A program made the translations under genes and the position numbers. Below the pieces are notes generated by a model, which saw only the letters and a program-made list of their open reading frames with translations, made no database searches and was not told the origin of the DNA. A stretch of DNA of 35,989 bases from a virus. The stretch's first letter is position 1. Every line of letters begins with the position of its first letter. The DNA lies in the IMG/VR virus record IMGVR_UViG_3300047546_000408, positions 1 through 35,989 of that record; one strand, written 5' to 3'. Positions 6,597-16,199 of this stretch are shown piece after piece.

Positions 6597-8273
6597 TTAA
6601 CTCCCGAAAACAAGTGCCATTGCCACCGGATCGGGAATGGCTGAAACAGATGCAGCGGTTGCTGGGGTAAAGCCAAGTGCCGTGGTAACGTCTGTGCTAG
6701 TCAGTGTTACTGAGCCAGTCCTGGTGTTAAAGCTTGTCACTGAACCTGCTACGTTAAACGCTGCCTGATTCCAAGCAGATCCAGTCCAAACATAAAGTTG
6801 GTTGCCGGTTGTGTTCCAGTAAATAGCGCCAGTCAACAGTGCATTGCCATCGTTGTCCAGCGTTGGAGCAGATGACTTAGCACCAAGGTATCTGTCATCA
6901 AAACTGTCATAAGCAGCCTCTGCTGCTGTCTGTGCAGAAGCTGCAGAAGTAGCGCTATTTGCTGCTTCTGTTGCCTTAGTAGTTGCTATGCCTGCTTGCG
7001 TTGTAGCAGTTGTTGCGCTTGTGCTTGCGGATGTGGCAGAGCTGGCAGCATTGGTTGCGCTGGTAGATGCGTTGCTTGCACTGGTGCTGGCAGACGAAGC
7101 AGAGCTCGCCGCGTTGGTTGCTGACGTACTGGCAGACGAAGCGCTTGAACTTGCCGAGCTGGCGCTTGAGGATGCTGACGATGCGCTGCTTGCGGCTGCG
7201 GTGGCGTGGTACTTCGCAGAGTAGTCCGTGCCGTTTACCGTACCACTGGCCTTTGATGCCCAGTCCTTTGCAGAACCAATGCTGCCGTCAACACCAGTGC
7301 CGCCAATGGCATATGCCTTGGCAGAGTAGTCGGTGCTGGAAACCTGACCAGTTGTCTTGGTTGCCCATTCGCTTGCTGTGGTAACTCCAGAGTTGACGCT
7401 TGATGCGGCAGAGGAGGCCGTTGATGCAGACGTTGCGGCGTTAGTTGCGCTTGTTGAAGCATTTGACGCGGAAGTCGCAGCAGCCTGGGCATGGTATTTG
7501 GCGCTGTACTCACCACCGGCTACAGTGCTACTGGTCTTGGTTGCCCAGTCATTTGCCAGTGTGGCAGATGCAGCTGCGCTAGTTGCGGAAGATGCAGCAG
7601 CAGATGCAGATGAACCGGCTGCTGCAGCATCAACAATAATTGACCACTTGGCAGAGTCAGTATTGGACGAGATCGGCGTGGTGCCGGTGGACGTGTGCGC
7701 AACGGTACAGATGTAGACGTTGCTGTTGCTTGCATCTTTTACGATGTCGCGCAGCGCGTATGACGTGCTCGCAGCCCAGTTGCCGCGCCAGTTACCGATG
7801 CTGTCGCCGATGACAGGGTTGCCGTTGGAGTCAAACGCCAGCGTCTTGTTTGCCCGAGCCGATGCTCGAGGCAGCGTCATGTTGATGCTGGTCGGGTCGG
7901 TCTGCGGCGCCTGCAGTGCGCGTGCCAGGCCTTCAGCATTCTGCTGATTGAAGATCGTCTGCTGGTCGAGCTCGTCGTTCAGCGTGTTGGCAAAGAAGTC
8001 GCCGCCAGTTACAAAGTCTGTCGTGCGCTGGATCGTCCTGTTGCCAACGACAGCGATCTGCGTCGCACCCGTCGGGCTCGCAGTCAGGGTCACGCTGCCG
8101 GTGCCGTTGCTGTTGATCGTCACCGTGTAATCGGTGGTCAGCGTCAGCAGGGTATCGTCCCGATAAACGGCAATGTCGGTCGCCGCCAGGATCTCAAAGG
8201 TGAACGCATACGGGCCTGTGCCGGAAGCGGCAAAGACCACCCTGCGGGTCACGTTGTTAATTGGCACGCCCAT
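6597..8273 (-). CDS. Tail fibre with T7 gp17-like N-terminal adaptor and Ala/Ser repeat shaft
   Basis: A 558-residue protein. Residues about 8-125 match the T7 gp17-type N-terminal domain (VVFAASGTGPYAFTFEI, DYTVTINSNGTGSVTL, DFFANTLNDELDQQ) that docks the fibre to the tail. A CBM5/12-like unit follows at about 163-205. Then comes a long shaft of Ser/Ala repeats (residues ~215-450), broken three or four times by a WATK/WASK...VSxTDYSAKYHA unit. The C-terminus carries YLGAKSSAPTLDNDGNAL...WNTTGNQLYVWTGSAW, a common fibre end. It is probably the fibre that anchors the other two receptor-binding proteins. Confidence 0.9.
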   Translation of the reverse strand: MGVPINNVTRRVVFAASGTGPYAFTFEILAATDIAVYRDDTLLTLTTDYTVTINSNGTGSVTLTASPTGATQIAVVGNRTIQRTTDFVTGGDFFANTLNDELDQQTIFNQQNAEGLARALQAPQTDPTSINMTLPRASARANKTLAFDSNGNPVIGDSIGNWRGNWAASTSYALRDIVKDASNSNVYICTVAHTSTGTTPISSNTDSAKWSIIVDAAAAGSSASAAASSATSAAASATLANDWATKTSSTVAGGEYSAKYHAQAAATSASNASTSATNAATSASTASSAASSVNSGVTTASEWATKTTGQVSSTDYSAKAYAIGGTGVDGSIGSAKDWASKASGTVNGTDYSAKYHATAAASSASSASSSASSASSSASSASTSATNAASSASSASTSASNASTSATNAASSATSASTSATTATTQAGIATTKATEAANSATSAASAQTAAEAAYDSFDDRYLGAKSSAPTLDNDGNALLTGAIYWNTTGNQLYVWTGSAWNQAAFNVAGSVTSFNTRTGSVTLTSTDVTTALGFTPATAASVSAIPDPVAMALVFGS

Positions 8274-8308
8274 AATTCAACCCCTTCTGATGAAAATTGT
8301 ACAACCAC

Positions 8309-11300
8309 TTATTTGCCGTAAGTATCAGCAATGATTCGATTTTTTCGCATTTTTGCGCCAAGCTCAGGGAACTCCACTTTCACGTCTGACAACCCTACGT
8401 CAGCCTCATTCCCGTCGTTGTCGCCAACCATGCGTAGCTTTGCCATCTGCCGATACTGCTCGGTTAAGTGTTTGATAATGTTCTGCTGTTTGCCAATGGA
8501 TGTTTCCTCGCCCAGCGCCGCAGAATCCTCGCGCTCGCGCCGGATCTCATAGACGATGCGCTGCTCGAGATTCATGCCGTCATCCAGTATTTCTTGACCA
8601 TACAGTTTCTTGAACCGGTTGATCTGGTCTGCTGACAAGCGCACGCCGTCCCATGTCTCGCTGGGGTTGGTGATGCCAAAGTTTAGGCTGACAAGGATCT
8701 CGTCGGCTTCGGAAAACTTGCCCTCGCTGGCCTGCACCACGGGCGACCAGTTTGCCCAGTAGTCCAGACCACGGTTGCGCACCTTGCTTTCGCGGCCAAG
8801 GTTGTCCAGCAGCGGCGGTACGTTGGCAGATACGCCTGGGATGCGTGACATGACCCGTTGCCAGGCTTCTTGAAAAGCCCGCAGGACAGGCGGTGCGTCC
8901 ATCTCTGGTGACTTGGTGTTGGATCTGGTCGGGTCGAACAGACGCTCAATGTGTGCCATCGCGGTGCTGTTGGTCATGCCAACGCCAGGCGTGCCGGTGT
9001 AGACAAAGTTGGCGTATTGCTTGGCCAGCGCGTCAAAGACCTGAACCGTCTTTTCGCCTGCGTCGTTGGAGCGCGAGCGGGCGATCTGCAGCAGCTCGCC
9101 AATGCCCTGCATCAGCGGCAGGTTGCCCATGTACTCAGCCGTGGCAGTCATGCCAGCCATCGCCATGACCTGCCAATCCTCGCGGTCTGGGTGACGGTCA
9201 AACTTGGCGGCATCGCCCATGTTTGCACCAAGCGCCAGCACCATGCTCACAGGGTCGAAGCGGGCATAGCTGACATAAACCTTGTCAGGGCCGACTCCAA
9301 CCTTTGTGATGCCACGCAGCCGCTCAAGGTTTTCTTCGCTGATCTCACCCTTGTCGAACACGAGCGAATGCGGTTGCCAGCCAAGCGCCTCAAGCGCCTT
9401 GCGATCCTCAGTCTGCGTCGGGCCTGAACCGGTGATGCGGTTATCGAGCGCCATCAATGCAGATCCACTCACAGCGGTGCCGCCCATTGCCAAGCGGGCA
9501 ATGGCAACATCGCGGTGCCTGCCGCCTTTTTCCCACAGGTCATAAAAGCGTGGAGACAGCATGTTCAGCATAGGGATGTAGCTTGACCCCTCGTTGAACA
9601 GATTGGTGATGGTCTTGGAGAACGGGACAATCACCTTGACCGGAGCAAGGTTCAGGACATTGTTGGCTTGGTAGTAAGTCTCGCCAAGTACACCCTCGCG
9701 CTCAATACGATCCTGCAGCGTCACCATGCGACGGAAGCCGTCCATGTTTTCCTGAATGGATTGCGGGCGTTCCGTCAGCATTTGCCCGACCTTGGCAGAC
9801 ACCTCTGCTCGAGCTGCGTCCTCGGTCATGCCGTTGGCGATCAGCCGGTCATACTCTTTGTTTGCAAAACGCCATGCTTCCTCATGCAGCTGATAGCGGG
9901 CTGCAATACCGCCGACAAATTCATCGGCTGCGGCAATCGGCTTGAAGCTCAAGATGTCTTGCGCAAAGCCAAGGCCATCCAGCGCCTTGCCAATCCATGT
10001 GTCGCGCAGATCCGGTGTCCGGTAAACCTCTTTACCGAAAAGACGGAGCGGGGTATCTGACAGGTACTCTGCGCTGACCGGGTTTCCGGCCTTGCCAGCG
10101 TCGCTGAATTTGGACTCGCCGCCACGCTTGAATGCTTCCTTTGCGAGCTCCCAGCCATCAAGGATGCCGTTTTTTACACCAGACAGACCAGCCAGAATAT
10201 CGTCTGCCATGTAGCGATCAGGGTCGCTGCCAGGGATCATCTGGCGAGCCTTGCCGATAGGTATAGCTAGCGACCGCTCAATGGGCGCAAGCGATCCAAA
10301 CACTGAGCTGCCAGCCAAGTTGTATGCGTGCGTCTGCGGGTCGTTCAGCAGGTTGGCTTGATAGGTATGGAACCAGACATCCCGCAGCTTCGCGCCAAGG
10401 CCGACTTCAACCAGAGCATTCTTTCCTGCGCGGGTAGGTGCAGCCAAGTAATCCTCTGCCAGCTGATACAGCACCGAGTCGGACTGATTCGCGCCAAGCT
10501 CGTCCAGCGCAGCGCGGATGTCCTTGGTGGCCAGTCCCGGCCCCTTGTCCTTGACGCGCTTAAACACGTTCATGGAGCGGGCAACGTCGGTCTGGATACC
10601 CTTGAGCTGGTCAACGATGATCTTGTGCTGCGCCAGTTTCAGGCGCAGGTCGAGCTTGCCAGCATCGTCCAGCTGACCAGCAGCCATCTTGCCAAACAAG
10701 TCATCCAGCATCTTGGCGCTTTCGTCATGCACGGTCACAGCACCAGCAAGCTGCTGCGCAAGCTGACTGCCGCCAACAGTCGTTTCCATGCTTTCGCCTG
10801 CCAGCGTGCGCTTCAGGAACTGCTCAGGCACGCCAGCATTGATGGCACGCATGTACATGGAGCGAATCGACATGCTGGGGTCTTGCTTTGCGGCAGACTC
10901 ACCGGCAGCACGGATCGTGGCAGCCAGACCATCGTTGTCCGTCCATGCGCTTGAGATCGGTGTTTCTGGCGGCTTGGCCTGTGCCTCGCCAGCGGCGATC
11001 ATGCGATCACGCTCTGCGGCAACCTTGTTTACATCGGTCACATCTGCAGCGCGAACCTGCGGCTTTGGTTTTGGTGTAACAGCTGGAGCAGGCGCAACTG
11101 GCGGCGGGTTCGGATTAACCACGCCAAGCGGGGCAGGGGGCTGCGGCATCTTTGCTGCATCGTCCAGCAGCTTAGGTTCTTTGGCTGCGCGAGCTCCCTT
11201 GCGTACCAGCGGCTCAAGAATATCGCGGGTCAGTTTGCCAACACCGGCAACTTGAATGGAGTCCGGTGCTTCTGGTTCCTCAGTCGGCGGCAAGGCAGGC

Positions 11301-11368
11301 GGCAGCGCAGTTGGATCTGGTACTGCTGCCATCTGGTCGATGCGCTGGTTGAGCGGGTCAATTGCCAT
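8309..11368 (-). CDS. Large internal virion (ejection) protein
   Basis: This 1019-residue protein is the largest in the genome and sits between the gp14/gp15-like genes and the fibres, the place of T7 gene 16. The N-terminus is Pro-rich and disordered (PTALPPALPPTEEPEAP; PQPPAPLGVVNPNPPP). The middle has NLLNDPQTHAYNLAGSSVFG, found in large podovirus ejection proteins, and VKVIVPFSKTITNLFNEG with nearby hydrophobic helices (ARLAMGGTAVSGSALMAL) that could enter the inner membrane. The C-terminus is charged helix. No lytic transglycosylase motif is obvious. The role in forming the DNA ejection channel is inferred from order and size. Confidence 0.75.
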   Translation of the reverse strand: MAIDPLNQRIDQMAAVPDPTALPPALPPTEEPEAPDSIQVAGVGKLTRDILEPLVRKGARAAKEPKLLDDAAKMPQPPAPLGVVNPNPPPVAPAPAVTPKPKPQVRAADVTDVNKVAAERDRMIAAGEAQAKPPETPISSAWTDNDGLAATIRAAGESAAKQDPSMSIRSMYMRAINAGVPEQFLKRTLAGESMETTVGGSQLAQQLAGAVTVHDESAKMLDDLFGKMAAGQLDDAGKLDLRLKLAQHKIIVDQLKGIQTDVARSMNVFKRVKDKGPGLATKDIRAALDELGANQSDSVLYQLAEDYLAAPTRAGKNALVEVGLGAKLRDVWFHTYQANLLNDPQTHAYNLAGSSVFGSLAPIERSLAIPIGKARQMIPGSDPDRYMADDILAGLSGVKNGILDGWELAKEAFKRGGESKFSDAGKAGNPVSAEYLSDTPLRLFGKEVYRTPDLRDTWIGKALDGLGFAQDILSFKPIAAADEFVGGIAARYQLHEEAWRFANKEYDRLIANGMTEDAARAEVSAKVGQMLTERPQSIQENMDGFRRMVTLQDRIEREGVLGETYYQANNVLNLAPVKVIVPFSKTITNLFNEGSSYIPMLNMLSPRFYDLWEKGGRHRDVAIARLAMGGTAVSGSALMALDNRITGSGPTQTEDRKALEALGWQPHSLVFDKGEISEENLERLRGITKVGVGPDKVYVSYARFDPVSMVLALGANMGDAAKFDRHPDREDWQVMAMAGMTATAEYMGNLPLMQGIGELLQIARSRSNDAGEKTVQVFDALAKQYANFVYTGTPGVGMTNSTAMAHIERLFDPTRSNTKSPEMDAPPVLRAFQEAWQRVMSRIPGVSANVPPLLDNLGRESKVRNRGLDYWANWSPVVQASEGKFSEADEILVSLNFGITNPSETWDGVRLSADQINRFKKLYGQEILDDGMNLEQRIVYEIRREREDSAALGEETSIGKQQNIIKHLTEQYRQMAKLRMVGDNDGNEADVGLSDVKVEFPELGAKMRKNRIIADTYGK

Positions 11369-11865
11369 TACTTATTCTCCTCGCCGTCAACAGATGCCGG
11401 AGATGCAGCAGCCGCTCCAGCTGCAGCCCTCTTTGCTTTTCTTACAGATTTCACGCCTTTGACATAACCGCCGGGGGCAAGAAATTCACCTATCGTTTCG
11501 TATGGGTTCTTGCCGTCACCAACCTTGCCGACGTTCTTATCTAGCCAGTCTTTGACTTCCTCGGTCGTTGGCAGTGTCGTTTGGTCATTGACATCACCGC
11601 CCATCATATTGATGACCATGCGGCCAATGCCTTCCAGATCACCAGGCAGGCCGACAAAACCCTGAGTCATGCCTTTGGCGGTAGCAGCACCCATGTCCAT
11701 CATGCCCATGCCAGCATCGGTCATGGTCTTGTCTGTCTTGTACTTGCCCGCGCCGCTGCCGCCCATTGCGAGCTGCACGCCATCCATCGACTGCTCTGGC
11801 GCAGGCGTTGGGTAATCGCGCTCAAGCGTAAAGTCGATGTACGCGCTGTCAAAGTCTTTAATCAT
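11368..11865 (-). CDS. Small virion-associated protein in the ejection-protein cluster
   Basis: A 165-residue protein with a Met/Gly-rich central helix (MGMMDMGAATAKGMTQGFVGLPGDLEGIGRMVINMMGG) and an Ala/Lys-rich basic tail (RKAKRAAAGAAAAS). The stop overlaps the start of the 1019-residue gene, and the start overlaps the end of the 582-residue gene (ATGA), so translation is coupled. The LPGDLEGIG stretch resembles pieces found inside larger phage internal proteins, so this may be a split-off domain of one. No catalytic motif. Confidence 0.65.
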   Translation of the reverse strand: MIKDFDSAYIDFTLERDYPTPAPEQSMDGVQLAMGGSGAGKYKTDKTMTDAGMGMMDMGAATAKGMTQGFVGLPGDLEGIGRMVINMMGGDVNDQTTLPTTEEVKDWLDKNVGKVGDGKNPYETIGEFLAPGGYVKGVKSVRKAKRAAAGAAAASPASVDGEENK

Positions 11866-13610
11866 AGCGAGTCCAGTCGCTTGCGCTGTTCGTTAATGGC
11901 GTTCAGCTTCTGCCGGATAGCCTCAAGATCCTCCGACTTCAAGCCAAGTTTGCTGGACTGGCTGGAAATGTCGGCAAAGCTGGTTTCCTCTGTAAATGTG
12001 ATGCCGGTCTTACGGATCGATCCGCTCACGCCGTAGTAAGTATTCAGGTCGGAAAGCGTGCTGTTGATGCGCTGCGCAGGGATAGACTCACGGCGCTCTT
12101 TCAGAATGCGGTCACGGATCTCAATGCGGGTCGGCGGCACTTTGCCTTCTGCACGCGCCTTCTCGACTTCCTGCTTGTATGTCTTTTGGAATTTTGACTG
12201 CAAGCCAATCAGCGCATCGGTTTGTTTCTGCGTCAAGTTGGTCTGACCGGCAACAGTCTTTGCCTCAAGCCGGAATGAGTTTTCAATGTCTCGTTCTTCC
12301 TCGTTGCCGCGAGAAATGTAGAAACCAAGCACATGATCGTTGAGTCGCTTTTCGCTGACACCGAGTTCGCGTGCGCGACGTTGCAAAGCCTGCGCGTTAG
12401 GGATCAATCCTTCCATGATCTCGGTCTTTAGCTTGAACTCACCGCCAGCATTGATCTGCTCGCCTTCTTTCAGCTTCTTCGGCAGGTCAAACACCTTCTC
12501 TGGCGAGATTGCCTTGGGGTCAAGGATAGATAGCGCTTTGAGATCTTTGAGCGCTTTGGAGTCCCTGCCGCCGCTGTCCAGATAGCGCAGCGTCAAAGTC
12601 GCGGCCTCGACCACACGCTGCTCATGCAGCTCTTTCTCGGCTTTTTCAGTCTGGCCTTGGCGCAGCGAAACGATGTCGCGCAGAGCAGAGCGGATTTTGG
12701 TCTTTTCCTCAAACGACATTGAGCCCCAGACTGAGCTCATCTTCCCAGCGTCGTTGCCATCCAGCCTGGTAATTGCCTTGAGCGGATCTGCCGAGAACTC
12801 AGGCGACGTTACATACTCGGAAACAGCGTCAACGCGGATCTGCGCTTGACGTGCATCGATGTCCTTTCTGAACTTTTCAAGCGTAACAGGGCCATGCAAT
12901 GCTGCCTGATCCAGCATGGTTTTACGATCCATGTCGGCAATTACCGGCGACGAATTTGGATTGGTGGCAAGCGCGGCTTTATACAGCTGCATCCGGTTGT
13001 CCAAATCCATCTCCAACTTGACCAGCCCTTGCTCCTTGGTTTTCTTGCTCTCCAACGCCAGCGCATGACTGAGAACAGAATTGCCGTGCGTTGCCATACT
13101 GGCGCGGAACTTCAGCGCGGCCTCGCCGTCTATCTTGGCCAGCGACGCGGTGTAACCGTCAGTAATCGATGTGATCTTGCTGCTCACCTGCTCTGCAGTG
13201 ATCGGCTGACCAGCTTCAATCTGCGCCAGCATCTGCGAAAGCTGCTGCCTGCCTTCCATCTCAAAGGCATTGGACAGCTCAAAGCTGCGGGCTTTGCGCA
13301 CAGCCTGGTCGAAGTAGCTGAAGTTACCCTGCGGGATTAACTCTGACGTGTCGCCGTTTTTTGCGGCTTCAATCTGCTGAGGCGTGATCGGGTTCTGGGC
13401 TGCGTACTGCATGGCCTGCTCGACGCGGATGTCCTTGATCTGTGCATTGGCAAATTGCCCCATGCGGTCGATCACATTGGCCAGCGTCTGGTTGGCCTGC
13501 GCCTCAGCACGCGAGCCGACGTAATCCACGCCACGCGGGACAACCTGCTGCATTGGCGCATAGTTGACCTGGCGCAGCTGGATGTTTCCTGAGTCGAGTC
13601 TGGTCGCCAT
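11862..13610 (-). CDS. Internal virion protein, T7 gp15-like by position
   Basis: A 582-residue, almost wholly helical charged protein with no membrane segment or signal peptide. It opens MATRLDSGNIQLRQVNYAPMQQV, a start typical of podovirus internal core proteins. It then has repeated Q/A/E/K-rich helices (ANQTLANVIDRMGQFANAQIKD; EKAEKELHEQRVVEAATLTLRYL). Position between a gp14-like and a gp16-like gene matches T7 gene 15, whose product forms part of the ejection tube in the periplasm. Similarity to gp15 is in order and composition; I cannot confirm it at sequence level. Confidence 0.7.
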   Translation of the reverse strand: MATRLDSGNIQLRQVNYAPMQQVVPRGVDYVGSRAEAQANQTLANVIDRMGQFANAQIKDIRVEQAMQYAAQNPITPQQIEAAKNGDTSELIPQGNFSYFDQAVRKARSFELSNAFEMEGRQQLSQMLAQIEAGQPITAEQVSSKITSITDGYTASLAKIDGEAALKFRASMATHGNSVLSHALALESKKTKEQGLVKLEMDLDNRMQLYKAALATNPNSSPVIADMDRKTMLDQAALHGPVTLEKFRKDIDARQAQIRVDAVSEYVTSPEFSADPLKAITRLDGNDAGKMSSVWGSMSFEEKTKIRSALRDIVSLRQGQTEKAEKELHEQRVVEAATLTLRYLDSGGRDSKALKDLKALSILDPKAISPEKVFDLPKKLKEGEQINAGGEFKLKTEIMEGLIPNAQALQRRARELGVSEKRLNDHVLGFYISRGNEEERDIENSFRLEAKTVAGQTNLTQKQTDALIGLQSKFQKTYKQEVEKARAEGKVPPTRIEIRDRILKERRESIPAQRINSTLSDLNTYYGVSGSIRKTGITFTEETSFADISSQSSKLGLKSEDLEAIRQKLNAINEQRKRLDSL

Positions 13611-14204
13611 TTATTTACCCTTGTAAGCCTTGTAAGCGTCGATGCCACCCTGCACCAGCGATGCGGTTTCCATGAGCCCGCCAGTGCGACGAGCCGCAGA
13701 CGCTGCCTGCGTGTACTGACCTGCCTGGCGTTTTGCAGCCCACTTGTCGAGCGTGTTCTGCAGCTGGGTGGACTGGATCATTGCAGTCGCATCCTCAAAG
13801 CCCATGACCCGCGCAGTCAGTGCATTCAGGTCAGCAATGCCAACGTCCATCATCGTGTTGCGCACATTCTCTGTTTGCACAGCCTGAAACGAGCCTTCTC
13901 CAACCACTACGCCAGACGCAGCTGCTCGAGCACGGATCGCAGCATTGGTCTGCCGCATGTTCTTGAGCAGCGTATTGCCAGCGATCTCATAGTTGCGTGC
14001 CTCGATCTCCGCACGCTTAAGCATCCGGCCAGCCTGGATGTTGGCGTACTGTTCAGAGAACTGAGCGCGAACGTCAGACAGCGCTACAGAGTCAGCGGCC
14101 TGCAGCAAAAAGCCGGTTTCCTGATTGATGGCAGCAGCCTTCTGCGCCTGACCGCTGGCATAGGCGTTCAGGAAACTGGCTGCGGCTAAATAATTGTCTG
14201 CCAT
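13611..14204 (-). CDS. Internal virion protein, T7 gp14-like by position
   Basis: A 197-residue Ala/Gln-rich helical protein. The motif AAIRARAAASGVVVGEGSFQAV (residues ~91-112) is a variant of the RA.A..SGV..GEGSF motif common in podovirus internal or core proteins following the tail tube genes. It starts 3 bases after the gp12-like gene's stop and ends adjacent to the gp15-like start. T7 gp14 of the same size and place forms the outer-membrane part of the ejection channel, so the same role is inferred. Confidence 0.75.
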   Translation of the reverse strand: MADNYLAAASFLNAYASGQAQKAAAINQETGFLLQAADSVALSDVRAQFSEQYANIQAGRMLKRAEIEARNYEIAGNTLLKNMRQTNAAIRARAAASGVVVGEGSFQAVQTENVRNTMMDVGIADLNALTARVMGFEDATAMIQSTQLQNTLDKWAAKRQAGQYTQAASAARRTGGLMETASLVQGGIDAYKAYKGK

Positions 14205-14207
14205 GTT

Positions 14208-16199
14208 TTACGTTCCCGAATAAACAGCCACGCGGTAATCCAATCCCAGCAGGTTCATCTTCAGCGGCAGGTTTTGGCTAACCTCAATGGCCTGCTCGTT
14301 GCGGTAGCCAAGTACGCCGTTGACCCGCTTGATGCCGGTGAACGTCGGCACGGCACGGTCAAGCAGTGGGTTGTCCAGCGCCCGCGTGATGACAGGCTGA
14401 TTGTTCATCAGCATGTGCTGCGTTTCTTTCACCACTGCGCTGATCTGCACGATGCGCTTTTTAAAAGACACGCGGCTGCCGGTCTGCAGCTTGATCTCTA
14501 CCGGCATCGTCTTGACGTACACAGTGATCGGCAAGCCGACCTCATAGCTGGTGACAGCCTCTCGGTCGAACGTGATAGCGCCGCCTGAACTCACAGTCTC
14601 GTTGGACTGCGGCACGCCATCCGTGATGACGTTCAGCGACTTGCCGATGTGCGGCAATCCGGAGCCCACACCACCAGCCGATGCGCCCACAAATGCGCAA
14701 TCTGTATACAGATCGTCTTTGAACTGCTCAATAAAGTACCGAGTTGTGCTGTTGAACACGCGCTTGGTGACGACATAGATCTGGGTGATGTCCACGCCGA
14801 CATCAACAAACTCGCCGTCTGTGGTGAACTCAGACGGAGCTGTAATCTGCTGGCTGCGCATGATTGAAAAAGCCGCCATGCTGCCGTCGCTGCCGTTGGT
14901 CATGAGCAGCAAATCAGACTCATCTGTGCTCGAGGCCTTGCGCAAAGCAATGCGCTGGGGAGCTTTCAGAAGATGGCCAGACAGCAACGAGATGCGCTGC
15001 GTGATGTATGTCAGCTGCGTGTCAGAGAAGATAAATTCGTTCAGTGATTTGCCCTGGCGCTGAATGTAAATGCTGCCGGATTCGACCGACTGCACCCGCG
15101 TGCCAGGCTTGATTCCGTTGCGGCTGACGTTCTTAAACGTGAATGTCAGCGGGGTGATCGGGTCGGTTCCCTGCTGCGGCACATAGAACTCGCCACCAGT
15201 GGTAAACACCTGGAAGTCACGCGAGCTCACGATGTCCGTGATGACGTTAAGCTCGTTGGTGTCAAGCGTTGCCTCAACCGCATCATCGTCCAGCGATTCG
15301 GACGGCACAAAGTCAAAGAACAGGCCGATCTTGCTGCCCCAGATGGTCGATGGGCGCGACTTGCTGCCACCGAAATACAGCCTGCCTTCATGGAAGGTCA
15401 CGCTGCGCGGCCATCCCTTGCTGGAGCTCCACACATCCTCATAGCCAGACTCGATCTCCCAGTTGCCCTGGGCGATGTTGCTGGTGTCAAAGAACGGATA
15501 CTCGGTGACAGCCTTGACGGTTGTGCCGTTGACGTACTCGACAATGCGAGCCCGGCCTTGCGGTGATGCGTTGATGTACTGGTTGACGCTGGCAGAAGTG
15601 AAAACGCTGTTCTGCGATGTGAGCGTCACGTTCCCAGACACAGCGCTGGGCGTTAGATGGCCGACAGACGGCGTGGTCGTGGTCAGCGTGAATGCGTATT
15701 TCGGGATCGAATCAAACGTGATCGTCGTTACCGTCCAGCTTGAGTCTGAACCGCCGCGCACGATCTTGACCGGCTGCATGTCAGGATGCACAACGATCAG
15801 CGTGTCTGCGCTCTGCGTCCAGCACATGTCATCGACAATGCTGCTGCCGATGCTGGTTGTCAGGTAGTTATTGCCGCTGCTGTTGATGTTGGCAATCACA
15901 GCACCGTTTTTGATGACGTACATGCGGTTATGCGTGAAGCACAGCATGTACGAGTCATCGACGGAGAACTGGAAAGGCACCAGGCGCACGCCATTACCAG
16001 CAGATGCGGTGCTGCTGTTCGGCAGCTCGAGGATGTGTTTCAGGCCTGGGCGACGGCGCAGACCGCCCTGCGGCTGGATCAGCACATTAGTCGCTTTGGC
16101 CAGCGCATTGCCATACGCCTGCAGATCCACGCGAGCTCGCAGCAACGGGTCAAGCTCCCCGGTGCTGAAGTTCGTAGTGAAGTCAACAAAGCGCGGCAT
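14208..16199 (-). CDS. Tail tubular protein B (T7 gp12-like nozzle protein)
   Basis: A 663-residue protein beginning MPRFVDFTTNFSTGELDPLL and continuing NALAKATNVLIQPQGGLRRRPG. This is the hallmark N-terminus of podovirus tail tubular protein B / stabilisation proteins. The body is beta-rich with WGS (SRPSTIWGSKIGLFFDF), matching the 'fwGS..g.yfdF' family motif. It forms the nozzle of the short tail and the docking site for fibres. It starts at the stop of the gp11-like gene with one-base overlap. Confidence 0.92.
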   Translation of the reverse strand: MPRFVDFTTNFSTGELDPLLRARVDLQAYGNALAKATNVLIQPQGGLRRRPGLKHILELPNSSTASAGNGVRLVPFQFSVDDSYMLCFTHNRMYVIKNGAVIANINSSGNNYLTTSIGSSIVDDMCWTQSADTLIVVHPDMQPVKIVRGGSDSSWTVTTITFDSIPKYAFTLTTTTPSVGHLTPSAVSGNVTLTSQNSVFTSASVNQYINASPQGRARIVEYVNGTTVKAVTEYPFFDTSNIAQGNWEIESGYEDVWSSSKGWPRSVTFHEGRLYFGGSKSRPSTIWGSKIGLFFDFVPSESLDDDAVEATLDTNELNVITDIVSSRDFQVFTTGGEFYVPQQGTDPITPLTFTFKNVSRNGIKPGTRVQSVESGSIYIQRQGKSLNEFIFSDTQLTYITQRISLLSGHLLKAPQRIALRKASSTDESDLLLMTNGSDGSMAAFSIMRSQQITAPSEFTTDGEFVDVGVDITQIYVVTKRVFNSTTRYFIEQFKDDLYTDCAFVGASAGGVGSGLPHIGKSLNVITDGVPQSNETVSSGGAITFDREAVTSYEVGLPITVYVKTMPVEIKLQTGSRVSFKKRIVQISAVVKETQHMLMNNQPVITRALDNPLLDRAVPTFTGIKRVNGVLGYRNEQAIEVSQNLPLKMNLLGLDYRVAVYSGT

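Noticed and set aside
6900-7620. CRISPR-like repeat array
   Set aside because: The repeats are irregular and in frame, coding for the Ser/Ala shaft of a tail fibre; there are no unique spacers.
3251-8273. Diversity-generating retroelement, as in BPP-1-type podoviruses
   Set aside because: No reverse transcriptase gene and no template/variable repeat pair were seen, despite a Bbp19-like gene elsewhere.
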